Positions 49,600 to 59,654 of a stretch of 64,000 bases of DNA are shown piece after piece. Positions within the stretch are counted from its first letter, which is position 1; every line of letters starts with the position of its first letter. Source of the stretch: Citrus sinensis (Eukaryota > Streptophyta > Magnoliopsida > Sapindales > Rutaceae); NCBI RefSeq assembly GCF_022201045.2, contig NC_068562.1:2232001-2296000 (forward strand), read 5' to 3'. A program made the translations under genes and the position numbers. The notes under the pieces are model-generated. The model was not told where the DNA came from. It searched no databases and saw only the letters and a program-made list of their open reading frames with translations.

Positions 49600-51572
49600 A
49601 TGACTCTTGGTCTGATCAATGCGAACCCGGTGGTTCACGCTAAGAAGGCAAGGGTGCCCCGCACCGAAGAGTCCCACTCTCACTCCGACGACTGCGTTGA
49701 TCCCCTCGAGATATATGATATCCTTTTTCCGCTGACTCATTCTTTTTTGATTATTTGAATTGAAAAACGAAATGGCGATCCTTGACTCAAATCGTAAATT
49801 TTGTGAGAGATATAAGAGATCCAGAGCATCCTTATTCTCTAGAGCAGCTGAGCGTTCTATCTGAGGAATCGATCACTGTTGACGAGAAGCTTGGGCGTAT
49901 TTTGTAAGTCTTGATTTACTTGGCCCTCAATATCAACTTGTGTTTCACTATAGATTCCATTTTGTTGTTGGTATATTGGTTTAATTAATCAATTTTTATC
50001 ACACTCAAGCTAACTATTAGGCATTTTCTTATTTAATTTTTAGGATAACTTTCACTCCCACTATTCAGCATTGCAGTATGGCGGCGGTGATTGGTCTCTG
50101 CTTGAGGGTTAAACTGAAAGAATTTTTCCCTCCGCATTTCAAGGTCAGATTTTGAGTTGTGATTTTCGATAATTGTTTTGACCTTTACTTTATTCTGATT
50201 GAATGCGAACGCCAAAACTGAAAGAATGCAATGAACATCATGAATTGTTTTCCTTACTAGCTTATTTCATGTGAATGCTGTCTCTTTAGTCTTATCTGCT
50301 TGTTTGTTTATCATCATAAACTTATTCTGAATTTTAATCAGAATTTGTGTTTCCTATCTCTTGTTTGACAGTTGTGAATGCAAGTCTGTTACTTATTTTG
50401 GCTAGAGTAATATTACGAATACAACTATCTATATATTAACTTTTTTTTTATTTTCACCCGTCCACAACTTTCATGTTACATTAATTCGTAGGAGAAGAGT
50501 TTATTGTTGTTTAGATTGTGTATGTTGTCAGTATATACTACAAATTAAAAATGTCACCACACCTACACTAGGAGTGTACCAATATCAGTTGGTTTGCAAG
50601 ATGATGGGGAATCAGTTTGGTAATGCAGCTTTTCTATTTTTGGCTTCTCAGCCATCTGGAATTATCTGCATGCGTCAGATTCTCTGGAAGTGATATTCCT
50701 TAATTGTTAATGGCTATCCTGAGCGGAAAAATTGGGATCTGCTAGTACGTTTTCCCTCGGCATGTATATTCAAACTAACTCTAGAGGAATAGTTTATGTG
50801 CTTAATGCATTAAGTAACTGGTATTCATGTAGTTTCTTTCTTTTTTTATCTTGAAAGGGATATTTACCTAGTTTCTTACTATGTTTACTGATATACTTTT
50901 GCAGCTTGACATCAAAGTTGCTCCTGGATCCCATGCTGATGAAGAATCAGGTAAAATTGCTCAACTCATATAATGCCATTCAACTTATATGGTAATTATG
51001 CCTTTTCCTTTTTATACTTGCTTTGCATCTTTGTGAATATGATTGAATCTTCTTGAAGAATGGGTACTTCTCATGAACATATCAGTCCCTTATCTTCTAC
51101 TTCGCCATCTTAAATAATTTTCTCTAGGAAAAAGTGCATCGTAGGGAAGGAGGTTTATTAAATCATTATTATTTATTTTTTGCAATTTTTCTTTTGTAAA
51201 AGTTACAGATTGATTATGAAAAGATATACAAAGTTTTTTTTCTTTGTTAAATTCATTTTACTGTTCATATTTTGCCTTGAAGATCTTTTCCATTCAGAAT
51301 GATGCAATATTATTAATTTTGCCTCATTTATCTCTGGAGCATTTCTGAAATAACATGGTCATTACAATAGGATTTACATTCTAACTTGGTTCAATTAGCT
51401 GAACTCCTCTGACATTGGCCTTCCTTTGGTTTCAAAACTATTCTTTAAGTTGAGCATGTTTCTCTGTGCAGTTAATAAGCAGTTGAATGATAAAGAAAGA
51501 ATTGCAGCTGCTTTGGAGAATCCTAACCTTCGCCAACTTGTTGATGAGTGTCTCTATTCCTGTGAAATTTGA
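49600..51572 (+). CDS. AEL: AE7-like MIP18-family cytosolic Fe-S assembly protein
   Basis: Homologue of Arabidopsis AE7/AE7-like and animal CIAO2 (FAM96), which in the CIA targeting complex hand Fe-S clusters to cytosolic and nuclear proteins such as DNA repair enzymes. Five exons: 49600-49717, 49798-49903, 50044-50143, 50905-50950, 51472-51572, total 471 nt, 156 aa, the family length. It starts [17 protein letters not shown]. The MIP18 (DUF59) domain covers about residues 36-130 with [15 protein letters not shown], the reactive-cysteine motif [10 protein letters not shown] (Cys85) and [20 protein letters not shown]. The C-terminus [11 protein letters not shown] is longer and Cys-bearing. Residues 22-34 are His/Ser/Asp rich and diverge from AE7 proper, so this is the AE7-like branch. 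Intron 1 (49718-49797) appears to be U12-type with AT-AA ends. Confidence 0.92.
49718..49797 (+). other. Probable U12-type AT-AA intron in AE7-like
   Basis: The 80-base intron begins ATATCCTTTTT, an exact match to the U12 AT-AC class 5' splice consensus ATATCCTT. It has TCCTTGAC near its end, matching the U12 branch consensus TCCTTRAY, 12-13 bases from the proposed 3' end GTAA. Splicing there joins IYD to [11 protein letters not shown], which aligns without gap to AE7. No GT donor restores the conserved frame. Confidence 0.75.
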
Positions 51573-52297
51573 GCAAGTGCACTCAACTGAGCAAAAATCA
51601 CTGTACAGAGTAAACAGCAGCAGTATTGGGGTGTATGTAATAAGAAATGTTGTTGTAAAATGAATTTGATGTAATGACTCTACTGTACCTCTGTTGTGTG
51701 CCTCCTCCATTTTTGTTGGCTTTATTGATCAATTTATGAATCCTTTTACAGACGCTAGAAACTTAGATGGTGCACCAAGCTGCTTAACAATTTAGCAAAC
51801 TATTTCAAGGCGGCAATTGAATAAGCTGTGAAAGAATTTAAAATTTCGTTTGTGATTTGAGCCCTATGGAAACTGTGACTGGTAGAGGTGAAAAAAGTGC
51901 AGGAATGGTTTGTTAATGGGAACTGCACTCTTTGGGTAAGTCTCACTGGCCATGTCCAATAGGTCGATAATTGCTTGCTCGCTCTCCATTTCAATCGGAA
52001 GTCCCTTATCATGAAAACGCTGCAAAAGTCTGAACTATTTTATTATACTATTATCATAAAAAAAGTACTCTGTAACATGTTTCCGCAATCATGAAAACGT
52101 TGCTGTTGTCACAATTCAGTGGGAGTTTTTAAGTGTATATATAATGCTGCAGTCTTTGGACATTTCAGTGTACAATGCCAAACAGTTTGGAAACAAGCCA
52201 CAGACCACTACGGATCCGTGTTCTATTGAGCCATTATATGCCGAGCAGTTTGAAAAGAAACCACAAACCACTAGAGATCCGTGTTCTATTGAGCTAT
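51573..52297. other. Intergenic region after AE7-like
   Basis: Holds the AE7-like 3' UTR and AT-rich DNA. A 63-bp tandem duplication at its right end is listed separately. Confidence 0.5.
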
Positions 52298-52300
52298 TAT
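52175..52300. repeat. Tandem duplication, 63-bp unit, two copies
   Basis: Units 52175-52237 and 52238-52300 share ATGCC..CAGTTTG, CCACA.ACCACTA..GATCCG and TGTTCTATTGAGC with about ten differences. The second copy ends in the target duplication of the MITE that follows. Confidence 0.85.
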
Positions 52301-53078
52301 TTAAAGGGGTAATTTTTAAAAACCTCCCCTGAAGTTTGAGGCTGTTGCAAGTAGATGGTGAAAATTATTTTATTTATAAAAGACCCCTTACCGTTAGTTA
52401 AAATTTTCATTGACTAATTGTTGACTTTAAAAAGACAATATTACCCCCAATAATAGTTTATGTCAGTTAAAATTTCCTTAAAATCTTAAAAAAAATAAAA
52501 TTACAAACTTAAAAAAAATTATATTTTATATCAAATAATTAAGATTTGTAATTTTATTACAAACTTTAAAAAATTACATTTTTATATTAAATAATTAAGA
52601 TTTGTAATTTTATTACAAACTTAAAAAAAAGTTTACGTCAGTTAAAATTTCCTTAAAATCTTAAAAAAATTAAAATTACAAACTTAAAAAAAATTATATT
52701 TTTATATCAAATAATTAAGATTTGTAATTTTATTACAAACTTTAAAAAATTACATTTTTATATCAAATAATTAAGATTTGTAATTTTATTTAAAACTTAA
52801 AAAAAATTATTTTAAGATTTGTAATTTTATTTTTTTAAGATTTTAAGGAAATATCAATAACTTGATCATGGTGAAAATAATTGTTTTAATTACTTATGAA
52901 ATTGTAAATATTTAGAATTGTAAATATTATGGGTAATATTGTCTTTTCAAAGTCAACAGTTAGTCAATGAAAATTTTAACTAACGGTAGGGGGCCTTTTA
53001 CAAATAAACTAATTTTCACCATCTACTTGCAACAGCCTCAAACCTCATGGGAGGTTTTAAAAATTACCCTATTTAAAG
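52298..53078. mobile_element. MULE-type MITE with 9-bp target duplication
   Basis: The element spans 52307-53069 (763 bp). Ends GGGTAATTTTTAAAAACCTCCC and, reversed, GGGTAATTTTTAAAACCTCCC are nearly identical, and the inverted arms extend about 170 bases. The 9-bp duplication TATTTAAAG is perfect (52298-52306 and 53070-53078). The centre is made of AT-rich tandem units containing AATTAAGATTTGTAATTTTATT. No coding capacity. Confidence 0.88.
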
Positions 53079-53106
53079 TAATCCCTGGGCATTAACTATT
53101 TTATGC

Positions 53107-54100
53107 CCTATTATTAGGGATGGTAAAAATCCCCACGGGAACGGGTACCCTCGGAGATTTTCCCCATTCGGGGAGGGTATAAGGATAATTTCATACTCAA
53201 TTTTTTATTCGGAGAGGGGATGGGGATGAGGTGGAATCCCCATCCCCTACCCATTTCCCCATTTTAATTTTTAATTTAATTTTTATTTTTTAAAATTACT
53301 GGTAAATAAATATAAAATTTGAATTATAAAATTATAAGTATTGGTAAAAATAAAAAATATCAAAATATTTATATTATTAAACTTTTAGGCCTAATTAACT
53401 AATTAAAGTCCTAAATTTTTATTTAGGACATTAAAAAGACTGGACAGATTCTATTAGCCCAAAACTTTTGTTTTAATTTTAATATTCATTAAATATTTTA
53501 AACTTAAATCTATTTTTTATTTATCTTAAATCTATTTTTTATTTATTTTTAGATGTTATAATTGGCCACAGCAAATCACAATTTTAATATCTAATATAAT
53601 CTAATATTTGCTCTTAATTTGCTTCGACTTAACTATTGTGCTGTAAAGGGAATAGTCCACATTTATAAAGTGTCCACGCCACCATTGAAAAGTTAATTTT
53701 GAATCTAAATTTGATTTTATTTGTAACAATTTTGTATTAGGCTATTAATTTGTTCATGATAGTTTGTATCCCTTGCATGTTGCGTTACTTACTAATTTAA
53801 TGTATGTGACTTTTGTAATAAATATTAATGTAAGATATATTTCGAACATTACTTTTATTTGAATTTTTTTTATTTTAATATGATTAACTCAAAATCGAAA
53901 ATAAAAAAAAATGTATTAGTTATTCGGGGATCGAGGACCCTCGGGGATCCCCTGTTATTATTCGGGAAGAGGATGATGATTCTCTTAAATAATTTTGACG
54001 GGGATGGGGAGGAGACGAGAACATACGTAAAATATCGGGGATGAGTACGGGGAGATTGGTCCCCTCCCCTCCCCTCCCCATTGCCATCCCTACCTATTAT
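53107..54100. mobile_element. Non-autonomous hAT element with 8-bp target duplication
   Basis: The element spans 53115-54092 (978 bp). Terminal inverted repeats TAGGGATGGTAA and (reversed) TAGGGATGGCAA are followed on both sides by GGGGA-rich subterminal repeats. A perfect 8-bp duplication CCTATTAT lies at 53107-53114 and 54093-54100, which with TAGGG ends fits the hAT superfamily. The interior is AT-rich without a transposase. It sits only 28 bases from the preceding MITE. Confidence 0.88.
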
Positions 54101-54437
54101 TAAGTTGTGCGAGAACAGTGAAAGCTTTCATAATATATGCAGCAGGGAACTTAATAAACATTTCACCGTGTTTAAGATGACAAAATCAGAAAGAAAAGAC
54201 AATATATTGTGAAGGAAAGTCTTTTTCTCATTATCAGCATATTTGGAACATCTAAATGTTAATTCACCTCAGCGTGGAACTGGATAACGTTTCCAGTTGT
54301 ATCAGCATATTTGATACTAAAATTTATATCAGTCCAACTTCGAGCAGCCTTTCCCATTCTTAAATTCCTGCGTACTACTATAATAGACATAACGTTGTAG
54401 AACTCAACTAGCCGGTGGTGCAAGTGGAGCTAGCATC

Positions 54438-55281
54438 TCATCCCTGGAATGCCCCATTAGTAATCTTGCGCGGCCTTTGGTCATCAAGTCCCCAGAATTT
54501 AGCAGTTTTCACATCATCCTGAGCCATTAATCTTGAGAACTCCTCATGGTCATACTGCAGTGTGGCTTTCCCTCCAAACTCAGTGGGAAGGTTTTCAACA
54601 TCGAATGATGACTTCATGAACTCCAGGCTCTCTTTATTATTTGGGTAAATGAACTTCAACTTCTGAGTTGTTCGTGGGTCCAGAAAGTACCTGATTGCCT
54701 GTAGAAAGAGTAAGTAGCAAGAAGATCTCGCACACATGAGATAGCTCAACAATCCACTACTAATGGAAATGTTACCTAAGAATAATCATTGATCTGAAAT
54801 CAGAAACATCTCTATTTGCCATATGCCCATTACAGAGCAAACTGCATTTATTGCACTACTTGAACTTCATTGAAAGAGGAAATTACTGCTCTTCAACTTT
54901 AGGTATTATTATATGTCAAAATGAAAAATGAACCAAAGATAGATAGGGACAGGAGTTCAAACCTTCCAAATTGATTCGAAAAACTTGGGTGGATTATACA
55001 GAATGGAAATAGCGAGCCTCTCAGGGTAGTGATTCTGGAAAATGTAAATTATATCACGAATTGTCTTGATGGAGATGTTGGTGTTCAAGGTCCACCCAGT
55101 GAAGTCAATCAACCAAGTCATTTGTTCTTGACCTTCGCCAAGGTTAAGGATAGAATTTTCTAGGAGATATACCAGATGACGGACATTACCTTCTCCAGAT
55201 GATGTGTTCTGTCCAAAATAAAAGAGAAATTTAATAGGTCAATTTTATTTTATTTTTTTATTAAAAAAAAAGAAAAAAAGC

Positions 55282-55314
<33 letters not shown>

Positions 55315-56086
55315 ACTTAGCAAAAATGGTCCAAGTACAACTAATCAACCTGTTTGCCAGGCCTCATTATAAGCACGGTCCTTCCACAAAGATCGTGAAA
55401 GTTTGCTCTTGATGCTTTTCCAGTCTCACCTTCATGGGCTACCTCATTCTGGAGAATCAAATTCGTTAGTTTAGGTTTAGGTTTTTAATTAGTATATAGA
55501 CATCGAATTCAAAGGCATATTATTATATACACTATTATTAATATAATCCAATTGGCATACCCAACGAATTTCCTCAGGTTTATAAGCTGCCCTCCACTTG
55601 AGTGTCTCTTGCAACATTTTCTTTGCCTTATCAACATTCCAGTCCCTGGCTACCAAATATCTCCTCAGGCATGCATCGGTGCCGAACTGTGAACTGCGTC
55701 CAGACAGCGGTCCAATCTCAGCTCTGAGTTCACTTACCTGCATTCACATATATTTGCTTAGTCACAAGTACCAGGGTCTGTTTTAATCTGTTGCTTTGTG
55801 AATGTATATAACATTCTTCTTCCAAGTGAAAATTCAATGTCATTATTATCTGGTTATTTCAATTGATCCTTCTAGAGAGTGGAGATATCCATTAATTAAT
55901 CTTATGGATTCTGAAGAGAAAAGGTGACATAGATAAAATTAACATAATAATAACAATTAAGTAGCTCAAAATATTAAAATTAATAAAAAAATCCTTAAAA
56001 GTATCTATTCTTCTTGTTACCTTTGCTTCCCGTTCCGTGGAATCAATGTCCTGAGGATTCTGAGACTGCCTTCTCCGAGAAAACAT
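54438..56086 (-). CDS. SEC14-like phosphatidylinositol-transfer protein (CRAL-TRIO)
   Basis: A stand-alone SEC14-domain lipid-transfer protein, expected in the cytosol or on membranes, exchanging phosphoinositide and phosphatidylcholine. Minus-strand exons: 56086-56021, 55737-55561, 55448-55350, 55208-54963, 54698-54438, total 849 nt, 282 aa. The CRAL-TRIO N-terminal helices span about residues 30-80 (LRRYLVARDWNVDKAKKML), and the lipid-binding lobe about 100-250 with the WLIDFTGWTL strand, the HYPERLAISILYNPPKFFE signature and LPTEFGG. There is no GOLD or nodulin-like domain, so it is the short single-domain class. I used the ATG at 56086 (MFSRRRQSQ); the 66-nt first exon is short and basic. 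Confidence 0.92.
55283..55311. repeat. (GT)n microsatellite in SEC14 intron 3
   Basis: About 14 GT units lie between exons 3 and 4 of the SEC14-like gene. Confidence 0.9.
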
Positions 56087-57479
56087 ACTTGCTGCAACTA
56101 ATGCCAAATTGAATCATAAATTGCTCCACGAACTTTTTGCAGTGACAAATAGATACTTGCAGCATGAGCCTCTGAAGATTTGCTCACTGATCCCCCAACA
56201 AAACCCAAAAAAAAAAAAAAATCGAGATTTTGAGATGAAAATTGAGTTTACCTGGTGAAGCAAGACAGGGTGAGAAAGAGCTCTAAACTCAGTAGTTGTT
56301 GAACAAAACAAAATGACAGAGATGCGTTATGTAAGCTGCTTTGTCTGCACGATAAGTTCATTAACACAACAAAACAGATCATGAAACAGAATGTGAAGGA
56401 GGAAGAGCTTGTTCAAACGTCAATGTGCTAATTTCATCTATATATATATATATATATATATATAGGAGATTATATTTTTTTTCATTAGTACTAAAATTTG
56501 AATTAGAAAAAGAGAGTCTACGTTGGCTGGCTTTTGCCCTTTTCATTATTTTAATAGGGTCTAGTCTACGTTTCTAGCATTATTTTAATGGAAAATCAGA
56601 TTCTTTTGGTTGTTTTCCTGTTCAGTAATCGACCAAAATATAAATGATTGGTCCAACAAAATCAAACTTTAAATGTAACCAACACTGATGGCCCAACCTT
56701 TTGCTGGTCAGCTGGTTAAGGAAAGCTCAGGTTATGAATTCGATTTGCCGTTAATTTATTATTCTAATTAATTAATTAATTAAGTAGTTAAGTAGTTGGC
56801 TACGTGGGGCATGTAATTATAACTCCAAACCAGTGGCTGGCCGGCCTAATGAAATGTGGTGGGCCGAGCTCTTCATAATGCTATATCCTTTTCTACTTTA
56901 ATATGCTTCAATTATATCATTCAATCACCGCCTCGTTTGTTGGGGGAGCGAGTAGAGTACGGCTGACCAACGAAAAGCTAATGGCGGGAAGCATCGCTTG
57001 TCAAACAAGCTTCTTTTGTGTTCCACGCAACACGGCTGCAACGACGATCATAGCCTCGAAAATCAACCTCTTTTTTTTTTTAAATTATTATTTAGACCTT
57101 GTTAGAGACTAAAATATTGAAAATAAAAAGAAATTTCTGTGTGTATACATGTAAGAGTAGGTTTAAAAACAAACAGTTCATGGAGTGAGAATATTTGTTG
57201 AAAATGTGATGATGATTACACCCATCTTTTATGTAACACACACTTCACACCCCCGCTAATTGATTGATTAATTTACAAAAAGATATTTTTATACAATTAC
57301 TCGATTAAAACCGTTTTAATAAATTATTTTAATTTTAAACAAATAATAAACACTTTACTATATCCATAAGTATAAATTCATTAACCATAAATGTACTTCA
57401 CACCAACGATCATTTGAGTTCAAATAGAGACATTATTAGTACTGGGCTGTAATTATGTCAAATTTATATGGGATGACAA
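56087..57479. other. SEC14 5' flank and AT-rich intergenic DNA
   Basis: Contains the SEC14 5' UTR and a (TA)n tract at 56441-56463. At 56700-56755 the sequence GGTCAGCTGGTTAAGGAAAGCTC..TTATGAATTCGAT looks like a decayed tRNA-derived SINE head. A 69-codon frame at 56903 has no recognisable domain. Confidence 0.45.
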
Positions 57480-57614
57480 TAATTAAAAGGGAGGGTCTAA
57501 ATTTAACGTAACTTACGCCCTCTCACAGCAACAATAACATTGATGGGACTTGGTACTGTTGCTGTGAGAGACGTAAGTTATGTTAAACGTAACTTAGCGC
57601 ATGCCTAATTAAAA
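57480..57614. mobile_element. Small MITE (117 bp), family 1, copy 1
   Basis: The element spans 57489-57605, with a perfect 9-bp duplication TAATTAAAA (57480-57488, 57606-57614). It is a near-palindrome: arms AACGTAACTTACGCCCTCTC and the reverse of GAGAGACGTAAGTTATGTT face each other around a short loop. End sequences GGGAGGGTCTA and GGCATGCGCTA match the layout of the element at 59517. Confidence 0.85.
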
Positions 57615-58054
57615 AGAAAAAGATCACCCTAAATTTTATTGTGTTAGAGCCTGAGTGACAGGCTGTTGACTGCAGACAAAAAATAAACACCTAATGCAAG
57701 GAAAGAAAGTTAAAGTGGTAAATAAACGTAAAAACAAAAAAACAAAAACAAAAACAAGAAAATGCTAATCTTCATTTGATAGTTATCCTGAAGAAACCCC
57801 AAATATTGGGCCGTTCTTTAACTTTGGTAAAATGTAGACCAAAAATGGCAAACTATGCATCATCTGATAAGTCCTACAATCTGTCAAAACAACAGTAATC
57901 TAATAATATTCCTAAGAAAACGAAACGACATTCATACCTAAACTTAAATAGACTCTCCCACCCCTTAAGAGAGAACCCGAAAAATTTTCTTATTACTCGT
58001 TCAACGATTTCATTTTTGTAACCTGCACCAGCTTAATTAGAATACCGAGAAACA

Positions 58055-58450
58055 ATGAAGGAGTTGAATAGAAGCTTCAAGCTTCGTAGGGGTTCTTCTA
58101 AAAAGATCGCAAAATCAATGAGCTTTCTTCTTTTATCAGAATCTGCATCTACAGAGCGTTCAAGCGTTACAGGTTACAAGAGGTTATCAGAGTCTGTGAG
58201 AAATAAAAATAAAAATAATGAGAGTGCGTGCGATATAATCAGCAGCAATGGTACTGGTAATGGTAATGGATCATCATGCAAGAGGAGCACAAGTTTGGGG
58301 TTTATGAAAAAGGTATTTAGCTTTAGAAAGGTTTCCAATGCTAATGATGATGGCATGAAAGAGAAACTCGAGGTCACAGCGTCCACTGAAGAAGATAAAA
58401 AGATCAAGAGAAAGTCTAATTGGCTTTCTACCTCTAAAAAAATATGGTGA
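58055..58450 (+). CDS. Small basic protein of unknown function
   Basis: A single-exon frame of 131 aa with a good start context (AACAATGAAGG). The protein is rich in Lys, Arg and Ser (LRRGSSKKIAKS, KRKSNWLSTSKKIW). It has one hydrophobic patch (MSFLLLSES) and an Asn/Gly-rich middle (GTGNGNGSSC), and a KKVFSFRK motif at residues about 84-91. There is no signal peptide or membrane segment that I trust. I do not recognise the family. Frame length, start context, and position between intergenic repeats support a real gene, but the DNA is otherwise AT-rich and the frame could be fortuitous. Confidence 0.55.
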   Translation: MKELNRSFKLRRGSSKKIAKSMSFLLLSESASTERSSVTGYKRLSESVRNKNKNNESACDIISSNGTGNGNGSSCKRSTSLGFMKKVFSFRKVSNANDDGMKEKLEVTASTEEDKKIKRKSNWLSTSKKIW

Positions 58451-59185
58451 TCATATAATTGTAAACACGTAGATGGTTTGCAGCAATATGAGAGGATCCA
58501 CTGATGAAAAATCTTCGCAAATCTTTGAGTCGAGTTTACATAAGAACACAATTGTATTTCTTTTTATTTTGGTTGAGTAAGTTTGAAATAAACAAGAGAT
58601 TTGCGTATTAACTTGCAACTTGTGGTAGCTTTAATTTGCTTAAATAAATTGTTTTGGTACACAGAAAGAAAATAAAAAAAAAAAGAAAAAATCGAGTGCA
58701 TGCAACGCCAGCAAAGAGGCCTGGTTACTTCTTAATTAATTCTGGCGGACCTGCACAATTGCGTCGTTTACTTGTATTTCATTTTCTTTAACATAACCCA
58801 TTGAGTATTGAAAATTGTTAAACCCTGAACGTTAAGATCAATAGTTATAATTTCATAAAAATTACAATAAAACGTCAAGCACAGGAGTATCAGTTGACAG
58901 TTGCGGCATGCAAAAAAAATGATGGTACCTCTTGTACAAATTTATCTTATACAAACTAATGTGACATTAATTCAAAAATATAAAATAATATAAATAAATT
59001 ATGTAAGTCAAGAGATATTTATTTCAATTAATAAATTAACATCAAATCAATTTGTACAAAATAAATTTATACAATAACTATATCATTATTCCATAAAAAA
59101 AAACTTTCTTCCTAATTTTATGATTGTTATTTCTAAGCTTATGTGATTTTAAGGATATTAAAACACAAGAAAAATAGAAAAGTGC
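58451..59185. other. AT-rich intergenic region
   Basis: Includes the 3' flank of the small basic protein gene. Nothing else is supported. Confidence 0.5.
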
Positions 59186-59270
59186 AGATCTGAGTGGATT
59201 CGAACCACTACCCTCCCAAACCAAGAAGGTATAGATTTGGGCGCTCTTCCCATTTTGAGCTTACAGATCT
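59186..59270 (-). tRNA. tRNA-like element with oversized anticodon loop (probable pseudogene)
   Basis: On the minus strand a perfect 7-bp acceptor stem AGATCTG/CAGATCT encloses a D-like stem GCTC/GAGC and a canonical T arm GTGG-TTCGAAT-CCAC. The anticodon arm CCCAAA/TTTGGG has a 15-base loop in place of the usual 7, so no anticodon can be assigned. It is 85 nt. Options are a tRNA pseudogene with an insertion, a plant-mitochondrial-type tRNA-like element moved to the nucleus, or a SINE head. The intact outer stem argues for selection or recent origin. Confidence 0.5.
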
Positions 59271-59507
59271 TTAATGGGACAAGTCGGGTGTCAGGAGATA
59301 CTGGCCTTAGAAAAAAATTCTTGAACATTTTAAACATGCTAAAAGTTCAACCCAACGTTTTGTACGTAGAATAATAACTATGGTCAAAATGTACAGAAAT
59401 TTCCACGTCTTTGTAAATTAGTAAACTTAGCCAGGATTTATCCTAAATGTTACGGCTTTGAAACCATTTAACAAACCTTTTTACTACTTATTATGACTTG
59501 ATGAGGT

Positions 59508-59654
59508 TTAATATAACGGGAGCCCCTATGTTACAATTAATGTAACATACACACTCAACAACAACCACACAAATAATAGACCCACACAATTTGTGTGGTT
59601 GTTGTTGAGTGTATATGTTACATTAATTGTAACATAGCATTTGCCTTAATATAA
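59508..59654. mobile_element. Small MITE (129 bp), family 1, copy 2
   Basis: The element spans 59517-59645, with a 9-bp duplication TTAATATAA (59508-59516, 59646-59654). Two inverted arms of about 49 bases differ at one position and contain TATGTTACAATTAATGTAAC and ACTCAACAACAACCACAC. Its ends (GGGAGCCCCTATG and GGCAAATGCTATG) have the same plan as those of the 57489 element. Confidence 0.85.

Noticed and set aside
49717-49805. Standard GT-AG intron 1 for AE7-like
   Set aside because: No GT donor near the exon 1 end keeps the IYD[11 protein letters not shown] register; the available AG acceptors break the frame.
56700-56760. Possible tRNA gene
   Set aside because: Only a D-arm-like and a degraded box B-like segment are present; the cloverleaf does not close, so at most an old SINE head.
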